From Tipula vernalis (lineage: Eukaryota; Arthropoda; Insecta; Diptera; Tipulidae): DNA of 64,000 nucleotides. The position numbers were made by a program, and so were the translations under genes. How positions within the stretch are numbered: position 1 is the first letter of the stretch; every line of letters begins with the position of its first letter. A model generated the notes under the pieces. It did not search any database, was not told the origin of the DNA, and was given only the letters and a program-made list of their open reading frames with translations. Below are positions 1 through 15,000 of this stretch, piece after piece. The DNA lies in the NCBI GenBank assembly GCA_958295665.1, contig OY282560.1, positions 149,746,109 through 149,810,108 on the forward strand. The letters run 5' to 3'.

Positions 1-3000
1 AATGTTTAGAAATAATCAAGTAATCAAAATGAAAATTGTCACAGCAATTACAGGTCCCGAAACCTATTGATAGAGGTATCAACCATCGTAATAGGATCAT
101 TTTAGATTTAAGCCTCCCAAAAACTTGTGGGCTATAGCACAGTTTATTTTCAATAAAATTGAATTTTCTAAGAAATGTTTAGAAATAATCGAGCAATCAA
201 AATGAAAATTGTCACAGTAATTACAGGTCCCGAAACCTATTTATAGAGGTATCAACCATCGTAATCGGATCATTTTAGATTTTAGCCGCCCAAAAACTTG
301 TGAGCTATACCACAGTTGATTTTCAATAAAATTTAATTTTCTAAGAAATGTTTTGAAATAATCGAGCAACCAAAATGAAAATTGTCACAGCAATTACAGG
401 TCCCGAAACCTATTGATAGAGGTATCAACCATCGTAATCGGATCATTTTAGATTTTAGCCGCCCAAAAACTTGTGGGCTTTGGCACAGTTGATTTTCAAT
501 AAAATTGAATTTTCTAAGAAATGTTTAGAAATAATCGAGTAATCAAAATGAAAATTGTCACAGTAATTACAGGTCCCGAAACCTATTGATAGAGGTATCA
601 ACCATCGTAATCGGATCATTTTAGATTTTAGCCGCCCAAAAACTTGTGGGCTATAGCACAGTTGATTTTCAATAAAATTGAATTTTCTAAGAAATGTTTA
701 GAAATAATCGAGCAATCAAAATGAAAATTGTCACAGTAATTACAGGTCCCGAAACCTATTTATAGAGGTATCAACCATCGTAATCGGATCATTTTAGATT
801 TTAGCCGCCCAAAAACTTGTGAGCTATACCACAGTAGATTTTCAATAAAATTTAATTTTCTAAGAAATGTTTTAAAATAATAATCGAGCAACCAAAATGA
901 AAATTGTCACAGCAATTACAGGTCCCGAAACCTATTGATAGAGGTATCAACCATCGTAATCGGATCATTTTAGATTTTAGCCGCCCAAAAACTTGTGGGC
1001 TTTGGCACAGTTGATTTTCAATAAAATTGAATTTTCTAAGAAATGTTTAGAAATAATCGAGTAATCAAAATGAAAATTGTCACAGTAATTACAGGTCCCG
1101 AAACCTATTGATAGAGGTATCAACCATCGTAATCGGATCATTTTAGATTTTAGCCGCCCTAAAACTTGTGGGCTATAGCACAGTTGATTTTCAATAAAAT
1201 TGAATTTTCTAAGAAATGTTTAGAAATAATCGAGTAATCAAAATGAAAATTGTCACAGCAATTACAGGTCCCGAAACCTATTGATAGAGGTATCAACCAT
1301 CGTAATCGGATCATTTTAGATTTTAGCCGCCCAAAAACTTGTGGGCTTTGGCACAGTTGATTTTCAATAAAATTGAATTTTCTAAGAAATGTTTAGAAAT
1401 AATCGAGTAATCAAAATGAAAATTGTCACAGTAATTACAGGTCCCGAAACCTATTGATAGAGGTATCAACCATCGTAATCGGATCATTTTAGATTTTAGC
1501 CGCCCTAAAACTTGTGGGCTATAGCACAGTTGATTTTCAATAAAATTGAATTTTCTAAGAAATGTTTAGAAATAATCGAGTAATCAAAATGAAAATTGTC
1601 ACAGCAATTACAGGTCCCGAAACCTATTGATAGAGGTATCAACCATCGTAATAGGATCATTTTAGATTTTAGCCGCCCAAAAACTTGTGGGCTATAGCAC
1701 AGTTGATTTTCAATAAAATTGAATTTTCTAAGAAATGTTTAGAAATAATCGAGCAATCAAAATGAAAATTGTCAGAGTAATTACAGGTCCCGAAACCTAT
1801 TTATAGAGGTATCAACCATCGTAATCGGATCATTTTAGATTTTAGCCGCCCAAAAACTTGTGGGCTTTGGTACAGTTGATTTTCAATAAAATTGAATTTT
1901 CTAAGAAATGTTTAGAAATAATCGAGTAATCAAAATGAAAATTGTCACAGTAATTACAGGTCCCGAAACCTATTGATAGAGGTATCAACCATCGTAATCG
2001 GATCATTTTAGATTTTAGCCGCCCAAAAACTTGTGGGCTATAGCACAGTTGATTTTCAATAAAATTGAATTTTCTAAGAAATGTTTAGAAATAATCGAGC
2101 AATCAAAATGAAAATTGTCACAGTAATTACAGGTCCCGAAACCTATTTATAGAGGTATCAACCATCGTAATCGGATCATTTTAGATTTTAGCCGCCCAAA
2201 AACTTGTGAGCTATACCACAGTTGATTTTCAATAAAATTTAATTTTCTAAGAAATGTTTTGAAATAATAATCGAGCAACCAAAATGAAAATTGTCACAGC
2301 AATTACAGGTCCCGAAACCTATTGATAGAGGTATCAACCATCGTAATCGGATCATTTTAGATTTTAGCCGCCCAAAAACTTGTGGGCTATGGCACAGTTG
2401 ATTTTCAATAAAATTGAATTTTCTAAGAAATGTTTAGAAATAATCGAGCAATCAAAATTAAAATTGTCACAGCTATAACAGGTCCCGAAACCTATTGATT
2501 AAGGTATCAACCATCGTAATCGGGTCATTTTAGATTTTAGCCGCCCAAAAACTTGTGGGCTATAGCACAGTTGATCTTCAATAAAATTGAATTTTCTAAG
2601 AAATGTTTAGAAATAATCGAGCAATCAAAATGAAAATTGTCACAGCAATTACAGGTCCCGAAACCTATTGATAGAGGTATCAACCATCGTAATCGGATCA
2701 TTTTAGATTTTAGCCGCCCAAAAACTTGTGGGCTATAGCACAGTTGATTTTCAATAAAATTGAATTTTCTAAGAAATGTTTAGAAATAATCGAGTAATCA
2801 AAATGAAAATTGTCACAGCAATTACAGGTCCCGAAACCTATTGATACAGGTATCAACCATCGTAATCGGATCATTTTAGATTTTAGCCGCCCTAAAACTT
2901 GTGGGCTATAGCACAGTTGATTTTCAATAAAATTGAATTTTCTAAGAAATGTTTAGAAATAATCGAGCAATCAAAATGAAAATTGTCACAGCAATTACAG

Positions 3001-6000
3001 GTCCCGAAACCTATTGATAGAGGTATCAACCATCGTAATTGGATCATTTTAGATTTTAGCCGCCCAAAAACTTGTGGGCTATAGCACAGTTGATTTTCAA
3101 TATAATTGAATTTTCTAAGAAATGTTTAGAAATAATCGAGTAATCAAAATGAAAATTGTCACAGCAATTACAGGTCCCGAAACCTATTGATAGAGGTATC
3201 AACCATCGTAATCGGATCATTTTAGATTTTAGCCGCCCTAAAACTTGTGGGCTATAGCACAGTTGATTTTCAATAAAATTGAATTTTCTAAGAAATGTTT
3301 AGAAATAATCGAGTAATCAAAATGAAAATTGTCACAGCAATTACAGGTCCCGAAACCTATTGATAGAGGTATCAACCATCGTAATCGGATCATTTTAGAT
3401 TTTAGTCGCCCAAAAACTTGTGAGCTATACCACAGTTGATTTTCAATAAAATTTAATTTTCTAAGAAATGTTTTGAAATAATCGAGCAACCAAAATGAAA
3501 ATTGTCACAGCAATTACAGGTCCCGAAACCTATTGATAGAGGTATCAACCATCGTAATCGGATCATTTTAGATTTTAGCCGCCCAAAAACTTGTGGGCTT
3601 GGGCACAGTTGATTTTCAATAAAATTGAATTTTCTAAGAAATGTTTAGAAATAATCGAGTAATCAAAATGAAAATTGTCACAGTAATTACAGGTCCCGAA
3701 ACCTATTGATAGAGGTATCAACCATCGTAATCGGATCATTTTAGATTTTAGCCGCCCAAAAACTTGTGGGCTTGGGCACAGTTGATTTTCAATAAAATTG
3801 AATTTTCTAAGAAATGTTTAGAAATAATCGAGCAATCAAAATGAAAATTGTCACAGTAATTACAGGTCCCGAAACCTATTGATAGAGGTATCAACCATCG
3901 TAATCGGATCATTTTAGATTTTAGCCGCCCAAAAACTTGTGGGCTTGGGCACAGTTGATTTTCAATAAAATTGAATTTTCTAAGAAATGTTTAGAAATAA
4001 TCGAGTAATCAAAATGAAAATTGTCACAGCAATTACAGGTCCCGAAACCTATTGATAGAGGTATCAACCATCGTAATAGGATCATTTTAGATTTAAGCCG
4101 CCCAAAAACTTGTGGGCTATAGCACAGTTGATTTTCAATAAAATTGAATTTTCTAAGAAATGTTTAGAAATAATCGAGCAATCAAAATGAAAATTGTCAC
4201 AGTAATTACAGGTCCCGAAACCTATTTATAGAGGTATCAACCATCGTAATCGGATCATTTTAGATTTTAGCCGCCCAAAAACTTGTGAGCTATACCACAG
4301 TTGATTTTCAATAAAATTTAATTTTCTAAGAAATGTTTTGAAATAATCGAGCAACCAAAATGAAAATTGTCACAGCAATTACAGGTCCCGAAACCTATTG
4401 ATAGAGGTATCAACCATCGTAATCGGATCATTTTAGATTTTAGCCGCCCAAAAACTTGTGGGGTTTGGCACAGTTGATTTTCAATAAAATTGAATTTTCT
4501 AAGAAATGTTTAGAAATAATCGAGTAATCAAAATGAAAATTGTCACAGTAATTACAGGTCCCGAAACCTATTGATAGAGGTATCAACCATCGTAATCGGA
4601 TCATTTTAGATTTTAGCCGCCCAAAAACTTGTGGGCTATAGCACAGTTGATTTTCAATAAAATTGAATTTTCTAAGAAATGTTTAGAAATAATCGAGCAA
4701 TCAAAATGAAAATTGTCACAGTAATTACAGGTCCCGAAACCTATTTATAGAGGTATCAACCATCGTAATCGGATCATTTTAGATTTTAGCCGCCCAAAAA
4801 CTTGTGAGCTATACCACAGTAGTTGTTTTTCAATAAAATTTAATTTTCTAAGAAATGTTTAGAAATAATCGAGCAACCAAAATGAAAATTGTCACAGCAA
4901 TTACAGGTCCCGAAACCTATTGATAGAGGTATCAACCATCGTAATCGGATCATTTTAGATTTTAGCCGCCCAAAAACTTGTGGGCTATGGCACAGTTGAT
5001 TTTCAATAAAATTGAATTTTCTAAGAAATGTTTAGAAATAATCGAGCAATCAAAATGAAAATTGTCACAGCAATTACAGGTCCCGAAACCTATTGATAGA
5101 GGTATCAACCATCGTAATCGGATCATTTTAGATTTTAGCCGCCCTAAAACTTGTGGGCTATAGCACAGTTGATTTTCAATAAAATTGAATTTTCTAAGAA
5201 ATGTTTAGAAATAATCGAGCAATCAAAATGAAAATTGTCACAGCAATTACAGGTCCCGAAACCTATTGATAGAGGTATCAACCATCGTAATTGGATCATT
5301 TTAGATTTTAGCCGCCCAAAAACTTGTGGGCTATAGCACAGTTGATTTTCAATAAAATTGAATTTTCTAAGAAATGTTTAGAAATAATCGAGTAATCAAA
5401 ATGAAAATTGTCACAGTAATTACAGGTCCCGAAACCTATTGATAGAGGTATCAACCATCGTAATCGGATCATTTTAGATTTTAGCCGCCCAAAAACTTGT
5501 GGGCTATAGCACAGTTGATTTTCAATAAAATTGAATTTTCTAAGAAATGTTTAGAAATAATCGAGTAATCAAAATGAAAATTGTCACAGCAATTACAGGT
5601 CCCGAAACCTATTGATAGAGGTATCAACCATCGTAATAGGATCATTTTAGATTTTAGCCGCCCAAAAACTTGTGGGCTATAGCACAGTTGATTTTCAATA
5701 AAATTGAATTTTCTAAGAAATGTTTAGAAATAATCGAGTAATCAAAATGAAAATTGTCACAGCAATTACAGGTCCCGAAACCTATTGATAGAGGTATCAA
5801 CCATCGTAATCGGATCATTTTAGATTTTAGCCGCCCAAAAACTTATGGGCTATAGCACAGTTGATTTTCAATAAAATTGAATTTTCTAAGAAATGTTTAG
5901 AAATAATCGAGAAATCAAAATGAAAATTGTCACAGTAATTACAGGTCCCGAAACCTATTGATAGAGGTATCAACCATCGTAATCGGATCATTTTAGATTT

Positions 6001-9000
6001 TAGCCGCCCAAAAACTTGTGGGCTATAGCACAGTTGATTTTCAATAAAATTGAATTTTCTAAGAAATGTTTAGAAATAATCGAGCAATCAAAATGAAAAT
6101 TGTCACAGTAATTACAGGTCCCGAAACCTATTTATAGAGGTATCAACCATCGTAATCGGATCATTTTAGATTTTAGCCGCCCAAAAACTTGTGGGCTATA
6201 GCACAGTTGATTTTCAATAAAATTAAATTTTCTAAGAAATGTTTAGAAATAATCGAGAAATCAAAATGAAAATTGTCACAGTAATTACAGGTCCCGAAAC
6301 CTATTTATAGAGGTATCAACCATCGTAATCGGATCATTTTAGATTTTAGCCGCCCAAAAACTTGTGGGCTATACCACAGTTGATTTTCAATAAAATTGAA
6401 TTTTCTAAGAAATGTTTAGAAATAATCGAGCAATCAAAATAAAAATTTTCACAGCAATTACAGGTCCCGAAACCTATTGATAGAGGTATCAACCATCGTA
6501 ATCGGATCATTTTAGATTTTAGCCGCCCTAAAACTTGTGGGCTATAGCACAGTTGATTTTCAATAAAATTGAATTTTCTAAGAAATGTTTAGAAATAATC
6601 GAGTAATCAAAATGAAAATTGTCACAGCAATTACAGGTCCCGAAACCTATTGATAGAGGTATCAACCATCGTAATCGGATCATTTTAGATTTTAGCCGCC
6701 CAAAAACTTGTGGGCTATAGCACAGTTGATTTTCAATAAAATTGAATTTTCTAAGAAATGTTTAGAAATAATCGAGTAATCAAAATGAAAATTGTCACAG
6801 TAATTACAGGTCCCGAAACCTATTGATAGAGGTATCAACCATCGTAATCGGATCATTTTAGATTTTAGCCGCCCAAAAACTTGTGGGCTATAGCACAGTT
6901 GATTTTCAATAAAATTGAATTTTCTAAGAAATGTTTAGAAATAATCGAGAAATCAAAATGAAAATTGTCACAGTAATTACAGGTCCCGAAACCTATTGAT
7001 AGAGGTATCAACCATCGTAATCGGATCATTTTAGATTTTAGCCGCCCAAAAACTTGTGGGCTATAGCACAGTTGATTTTCAATAAAATTGAATTTTCTAA
7101 GAAATGTTTAGAAATAATCGAGCAATCACAATGAAAATAGTCACAGTAATTACAGGTCCCGAAACCTATTGATAGAGGTATCAACCATCGTAATCGGATC
7201 ATTTTAGATTTTAGCCGCCCTAAAACTTGTGGGCTATAGCACAGTTGATTTTCAATAAAATTGAATTTTCTAAGAAATGTTTAGAAATAATCGAGCAATC
7301 AAAATGAAAATTGTCACAGCAATTACAGGTCCCGAAACCTATTGATAGAGGTATCAACCATCGTAATCGGATCATTTTAGATTTTAGCCGCCCAAAAACT
7401 TGTGGGCTATAGCACAGTTGATTTTCAATAAAATTGAATTTTCTTAGAAATGTTTAGAAATAATCGAGCAATCAAAATTAAAATTGTCACAGCTATAACA
7501 GGTCCCGAAACCTATTGATTGAGGTATCAACCATCGTAATCGGGTCATTTTAGATTTTAGCCGCCCAAAAACTTGTGGGCTATAGCACAGTTGATTTTCA
7601 ATAAAATTGAATTTTCTAAGAAATGTTTAGAAATAATCGAGCAATCAAAATGAAAATTGTCACAGTAATTACAGGTCCCGAAACCTATTGATAGAGGTAT
7701 CAACCATCGTAATCGGATCATTTTAGATTTTAGCCGCCCTAAAACTTGTGGGCTATAGCACAGTTGATTTTCAATAAAATTGAATTTTCTAAGAAATGTT
7801 TAGAAATAATCGAGTAATCAAAATGAAAATTGTCACAGCAATTACAGGTCCCGAAACCTATTGATAGAGGTATCAACCATCGTAATCAGATCATTTTAGA
7901 TTTTAGCCGCCCAAAAACTTGTGGGCTATAGCACAGTTGATTTTCAATAAAATTGAATTTTCTAAGAAATGTTTAGAAATAATCGAGAAATCAAAATGAA
8001 AATTGTCACAGTAATTACAGGTCCCGAAACCTATTGATAGAGGTATCAACCATCGTAATCGGATCATTTTAGATTTTAGCCGCCCAAAAACTTGTGGGCT
8101 ATAGCACAGTTGATTTTCAATAAAATTGAATTTTCTAAGAAATGTTTAGAAATAATCGAGCAATCAAAATGAAAATTGTCACAGTAATTACAGGTCCCGA
8201 AACCTATTGATAGAGGTATCAACCATCGTAATCGGATCATTTTAAATTTTAGCCGCCCAAAAACTTGTGGGCTATAGCACAGTTGATTTTCAATAAAATT
8301 GAATTTTCTAAGAAATGTTTAGAAATAATCGAGTAATCAAAATGAAAATTGTCACAGCAATTACAGGTCCCGAAACCTATTGATAGAGGTATCAACCATC
8401 GTAATCGGATCATTTTAGATTTTAGCCGCCCTAAAACTTGTGGGCTATAGCACAGTTGATTTTCAATAAAATTGAATTTTCTAAGAAATGTTTAGAAATA
8501 ATCGAGCAACCAAAATGAAAATTGTCACAGCAATTACAGGTCCCGAAACCTATTGATAGAGGTATCAACCATCGTAATCGGATCATTTTAGATTTTAGCC
8601 GCCCTAAAACTTGTGGGCTTTAGCACAGTTGATTTTCAATAAAATTGAATTTTCTAAGAAATGTTTAGAAATAATCGAGTAATCAAAATGAAAATTGTCA
8701 CAGCAATTACAGGTCCCGAAACCTATTGATAGAGGTATCAACCATCGTAATCGGATCATTTTAGATTTTAGCCGCCCAAAAACTTGTGGGCTATAGCACA
8801 GTTGATTTTCAATAAAATTGAATTTTCTAAGAAATGTTTAGAAATAATCGAGTAATCAAAATGAAAATTGTCACAGTAATTACAGGTCCCGAAACCTATT
8901 GATAGAGGTATCAACCATCGTAATCGGATCATTTTAGATTTTAGCCGCCCTAAAACTTGTGGGCTATAGCACAGTTGATTTTCAATAAAATTGAATTTTC
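1..9000. repeat. Diverged left part of the satellite array
   Basis: Monomers here carry variants that are rare or absent later: CCTATTTATAG instead of CCTATTGATAG (about 238, 757, 1798, 2145, 4223, 4741, 6128, 6301), GAGCTATACC, AAATTTAATTTT, TTTTGAAAT and CAACCAAAATG. Three 3-bp expansions (near 886, 2265, 4820) also fall here. This is the pattern expected of a less homogenised flank. The right boundary is gradual, so the end coordinate is approximate. Confidence 0.7.
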
Positions 9001-12000
9001 TAAGAAATGTTTAGAAATAATCGAGTAATCAAAATGAAAATTGTCACAGTAATTATAGGTCCCGAAACCTATTGATAGCGGTATCAACCATCGTAATCGG
9101 ATCATTTTAGATTTTAGCCGCCCAAAAACTTGTGGGCTATAGCACAGTTGATTTTCAATAAAATTGAATTTTCTAAGAAATGTTTAGAAATAATCGAGTA
9201 ATCAAAATGAAAATTGTCACAGTAATTATAGGTCCCGAAACCTATTGATAGCGGTATCAACCATCGTAATCGGATCATTTTAGATTTTAGCCGCCCAAAA
9301 ACTTGTGGGCTATAGCACAGTTGATTTTCAATAAAATTGAATTTTCTAAGAAATGTTTAGAAATAATCGAGCAATCAAAATGAAAATTGTCACAGTAATT
9401 ACAGGTCCCGAAACCTATTGATAGAGGTATCAACCATCGTAATCGGATCATTTTAGATTTTAGCCGCCCAAAAACTTGTGGGCTATAGCACAGTTGATTT
9501 TCAATAAAATTGAATTTTCTAAGAAATGTTTAGAAATAATCGAGTAATCAAAATGAAAATTGTCACAGCAATTACAGGTCCCGAAACCTATTGATAGAGG
9601 TATCAACCATCGTAATCGGATCATTTTAGATTTTAGCCGCCCAAAAACTTGTGGGATATAGCACAGTTGATTTTCAATAAAATTGAATTTTCTAAGAAAT
9701 GTTTAGAAATAATCGAGTAATCAAAATGAAAATTGTCACAGTAATTATAGGTCCCGAAACCTATTGATAGCGGTATCAACCATCGTAATCGGATCATTTT
9801 AGATTTTAGCCGCCCAAAAACTTGTGGGCTATAGCACAGTTGATTTTCAATAAAATTGAATTTTCTAAGAAATGTTTAGAAATAATCGAGCAATCAAAAT
9901 GAAAATTGTCACAGTAATTACAGGTCCCGAAACCTATTGATAGAGGTATCAACCATCGTAATCGGATCATTTTAGATTTTAGCCGCCCTAAAACTTGTGG
10001 GCTATAGCACAGTTGATTTTCAATAAAATTGAATTTTCTAAGAAATGTTTAGAAATAATCGAGTAATCAAAATGAAAATTGTCACAGCAATTACAGGTCC
10101 CGAAACCTATTGATAGAGGTATCAACCATCGTAATCGGATCATTTTAGATTTTAGCCGCCCAAAAACTTGTGGGCTATAGCACAGTTGATTTTCAATAAA
10201 ATTGAATTTTCTAAGAAATGTTTAGAAATAATCGAGTAATCAAAATGAAAATTGTCACAGTAATTACAGGTCCCGAAACCTATTGATAGAGGTATCAACC
10301 ATCGTAATCGGATCATTTTAGATTTTAGCCGCCCAAAAACTTGTGGGCTATAGCACAGTTGATTTTCAATAAAATTGAATTTTCTAAGAAATGTTTAGAA
10401 ATAATCGAGTAATCAAAATGAAAATTGTCACAGCAATTACAGGTCCCGAAACCTATTGATAGAGGTATCAACCATCGTAATCGGATCATTTTAGATTTTA
10501 GCCGCCCTAAAACTTGTGGGCTATAGCACAGTTGATTTTCAATAAAATTGAATTTTCTAAGAAATGTTTAGAAATAATCGAGTAATCAAAATGAAAATTG
10601 TCACAGTAATTACAGGTCCCGAAACCTATTGATAGAGGTATCAACCATCGTAATCGGATCATTTTAGATTTTAGCCGCCCAAAAACTTGTGGGCTATAGC
10701 ACAGTTGATTTTCAATAAAATTGAATTTTCTAAGAAATGTTTAGAAATAAATAATCGAGTAATCAAAATGAAAATTGTCACAGCAATTACAGGTCCCGAA
10801 ACCTATTGATTGAGGTATCAACCATCGTAATTGGATCATTTTAGATTTTAGCCGCCCTAAAACTTGTGGGCTATAGCACAGTTGATTTTCAATAAAATTG
10901 AATTTTCTAAGAAATGTTTAGAAATAATCGAGTAATCAAAATGAAAATTGTCACAGCAATTACAGGTCCCGAAACCTATTGATAGAGGTTTCAACCATCG
11001 TAATCGGATCATTTTAGATTTTAGCCGCCCAAAAACTTGTGGGCTATAGCACAGTTGATTTTCAATAAAATTGAATTTTCTAAGAAATGTTTAGAAATAA
11101 TCGAGTAATCAAAATGAAAATTGTCACAGTAATTACAGGTCCCGAAACCTATTGATAGAGGTATCAACCATCGTAATCGGATCATTTTAGATTTTAGCCG
11201 CCCTAAAACTTGTGGGCTATAGCACAGTTGATTTTCAATAAAATTGAATTTTCTAAGAAATGTTTAGAAATAATCGAGTAATCAAAATGAAAATTGTCAC
11301 AGCAATTACAGGTCCCGAAACCTATTGATAGAGGTATCAACCATCGTAATCGGATCATTTTAGATTTTAGCCGCCCAAAAACTTGTGGGCTATAGCACAG
11401 TTGATTTTCAATAAAATTGAATTTTCTAAGAAATGTTTAGAAATAATCGAGTAATCAAAATGAAAATTGTCACAGTAATTACAGGTCCCGAAACCTATTG
11501 ATAGAGGTATCAACCATCGTAATCGGATCATTTTAGATTTTAGCCGCCCAAAAACTTGTGGGCTATAGCACAGTTGATTTTCAATAAAATTGAATTTTCT
11601 AAGAAATGTTTAGAAATAATCGAGTAATCAAAATGAAAATTGTCACAGCAATTACAGGTCCCGAAACCTATTGATAGAGGTATCAACCATCGTAATCGGA
11701 TCATTTTAGATTTTAGCCGCCCAAAAACTTGTGGGCTATAGCACAGTTGATTTTCAATAAAATTGAATTTTCTAAGAAATGTTTAGAAATAATCGAGTAA
11801 TCAAAATGAAAATTGTCACAGCAATTACAGGTCCCGAAACCTATTGATAGAGGTATCAACCATCGTAATCGGATCATTTTAGATTTTAGCCGCCCTAAAA
11901 CTTGTGGGCTATAACACAGTTGATTTTCAATAAAATTGAATTTTCTAAGAAATGTTTAGAAATAATCGAGCAATCAAAATGAAAATTGTCACAGCAATTA

Positions 12001-15000
12001 CAGGTCCCGAAATCTATTGATAGAGGTATCAACCATCGTAATCGGATCATTTTAGATTTTAGCCGCCCTAAAACTTGTGGGCTATAGCACAGTTGATTTT
12101 CAATAAAATTGAATTTTCTAAGAAATGTTTAGAAATAATCGAGTAATCAAAATGAAAATTGTCACAGCAATTACAGGTCCCGAAACCTATTGATAGAGGT
12201 ATCAACCATCGTAATCGGATCATTTTAGATTTTAGCCGCCCAAAAACTTGTGGGATATAGCACAGTTGATTTTCAATAAAATTGAATTTTCTAAGAAATG
12301 TTTAGAAATAATCGAGTAATCAAAATGAAAATTGTCACAGTAATTATAGGTCCCGAAACCTATTGATAGCGGTATCAACCATCGTAATCGGATCATTTTA
12401 GATTTTAGCCGCCCAAAAACTTGTGGGCTATAGCACAGTTGATTTTCAATAAAATTGAATTTTCTAAGAAATGTTTAGAAATAATCGAGCAATCAAAATG
12501 AAAATTGTCACAGTAATTACAGGTCCCGAAACCTATTGATAGAGGTATCAACCATCGTAATCGGATCATTTTAGATTTTAGCCGCCCAAAAACTTGTGGG
12601 CTATAGCACAGTTGATTTTCAATAAAATTGAATTTTCTAAGAAATGTTTAGAAATAATCGAGTAATCAAAATGAAAATTGTCACAGCAATTACAGGTCCC
12701 GAAACCTATTGATAGAGGTATCAACCATCGTAATCGGATCATTTTAGATTTTAGCCGCCCAAAAACTTGTGGGCTATAGCACAGTTGATTTTCAATAAAA
12801 TTGAATTTTCTAAGAAATGTTTAGAAATAATCGAGTAATCAAAATGAAAATTGTCACAGCAATTACAGGTCCCGAAACCTATTGATAGAGGTATCAACCA
12901 TCGTAATCGGATCATTTTAGATTTTAGCCGCCCAAAAACTTGTGGGCTATAGCACAGTTGATTTTCAATAAAATTGAATTTTCTAAGAAATGTTTAGAAA
13001 TAATCGAGTAATCAAAATGAAAATTGTCACAGCAATTACAGGTCCCGAAACCTATTGATAGAGGTATCAACCATCGTAATCGGATCATTTTAGATTTTAG
13101 CCGCCCAAAAACTTGTGGGCTATAGCACAGTTGATTTTCAATAAAATTGAATTTTCTAAGAAATGTTTAGAAATAATCGAGTAATCAAAATGAAAATTGT
13201 CACAGCAATTACAGGTCCCGAAACCTATTGATAGAGGTATCAACCATCGTAATCGGATCATTTTAGATTTTAGCCGCCCAAAAACTTGTGGGCTATAGCA
13301 CAGTTGATTTTCAATAAAATTGAATTTTCTAAGAAATGTTTAGAAATACTCGAGTAATCAAAATGAAAATTGTCACAGCAATTACAGGTCCCGAAACCTA
13401 TTGATAGAGGTATCAACCATCGTAATCGGATCATTTTAGATTTTAGCCGCCCTAAAACTTGTGGGCTATAGCACAGTTGATTTTCAATAAAATTGAATTT
13501 TCTAAGAAATGTTTAGAAATACTCGAGTAATCAAAATGAAAATTGTCACAGCAATTACAGGTCCCGAAACCTATTGATAGAGGTATCAACCATCGTAATC
13601 GGATCATTTTAGATTTTAGCCGCCCTAAAACTTGTGGGCTATAGCACAGTTGATTTTCAATAAAATTGAATTTTCTAAGAAATGTTTAGAAATAATCGAG
13701 TAATCAAAATGAAAATTGTCACAGCAATTACAGGTCCCGAAACCTATTGATAGAGGTATCAACCATCGTAATCGGATCATTTTAGATTTTAGCCGCCCAA
13801 AAACTTGTGGGCTATAGCACAGTTGATTTTCAATAAAATTGAATTTTCTAAGAAATGTTTAGAAATAATCGAGTAATCAAAATGAAAATTGTCACAGCAA
13901 TTACAGGTCCCGAAACCTATTGATAGAGGTATCAACCATCGTAATCGGATCATTTTAGATTTTAGCCGCCCTAAAACTTGTGGGCTATAACACAGTTGAT
14001 TTTCAATAAAATTGAATTTTCTAAGAAATGTTTAGAAATAATCGAGCAATCAAAATGAAAATTGTCACAGCAATTACAGGTCCCGAAATCTATTGATAGA
14101 GGTATCAACCATCGTAATCGGATCATTTTAGATTTTAGCCGCCCTAAAACTTGTGGGCTATAGCACAGTTGATTTTCAATAAAATTGAATTTTCTAAGAA
14201 ATGTTTAGAAATAATCGAGTAATCAAAATGAAAATTGTCACAGCAATTACAGGTCCCGAAACCTATTGATAGAGGTATCAACCATCGTAATCGGATCATT
14301 TTAGATTTTAGCCGCCCAAAAACTTGTGGGATATAGCACAGTTGATTTTCAATAAAATTGAATTTTCTAAGAAATGTTTAGAAATAATCGAGTAATCAAA
14401 ATGAAAATTGTCACAGTAATTATAGGTCCCGAAACCTATTGATAGCGGTATCAACCATCGTAATCGGATCATTTTAGATTTTAGCCGCCCTAAAACTTGT
14501 GGGCTATAGCACAGTTGATTTTCAATAAAATTGAATTTTCTAAGAAATGTTTAGAAATAATCGAGTAATCAAAATGAAAATTGTCACAGCAATTACAGGT
14601 CCCGAAACCTATTGATAGAGGTATCAACCATCGTAATCGGATCATTTTAGATTTTAGCCGCCCAAAAACTTGTGGGCTATAGCACAGTTGATTTTCAATA
14701 AAATTGAATTTTCTAAGAAATGTTTAGAAATAATCGAGTAATCAAAATGAAAATTGTCACAGCAATTACAGGTCCCGAAACCTATTGATAGAGGTATCAA
14801 CCATCGTAATCGGATCATTTTAGATTTTAGCCGCCCAAAAACTTGTGGGCTATAACACAGTTGATTTTCAATAAAATTGAATTTTCTAAGAAATGTTTAG
14901 AAATAATCGAGCAATCAAAATGAAAATTGTCACAGCAATTACAGGTCCCGAAATCTATTGATAGAGGTATCAACCATCGTAATCGGATCATTTTAGATTT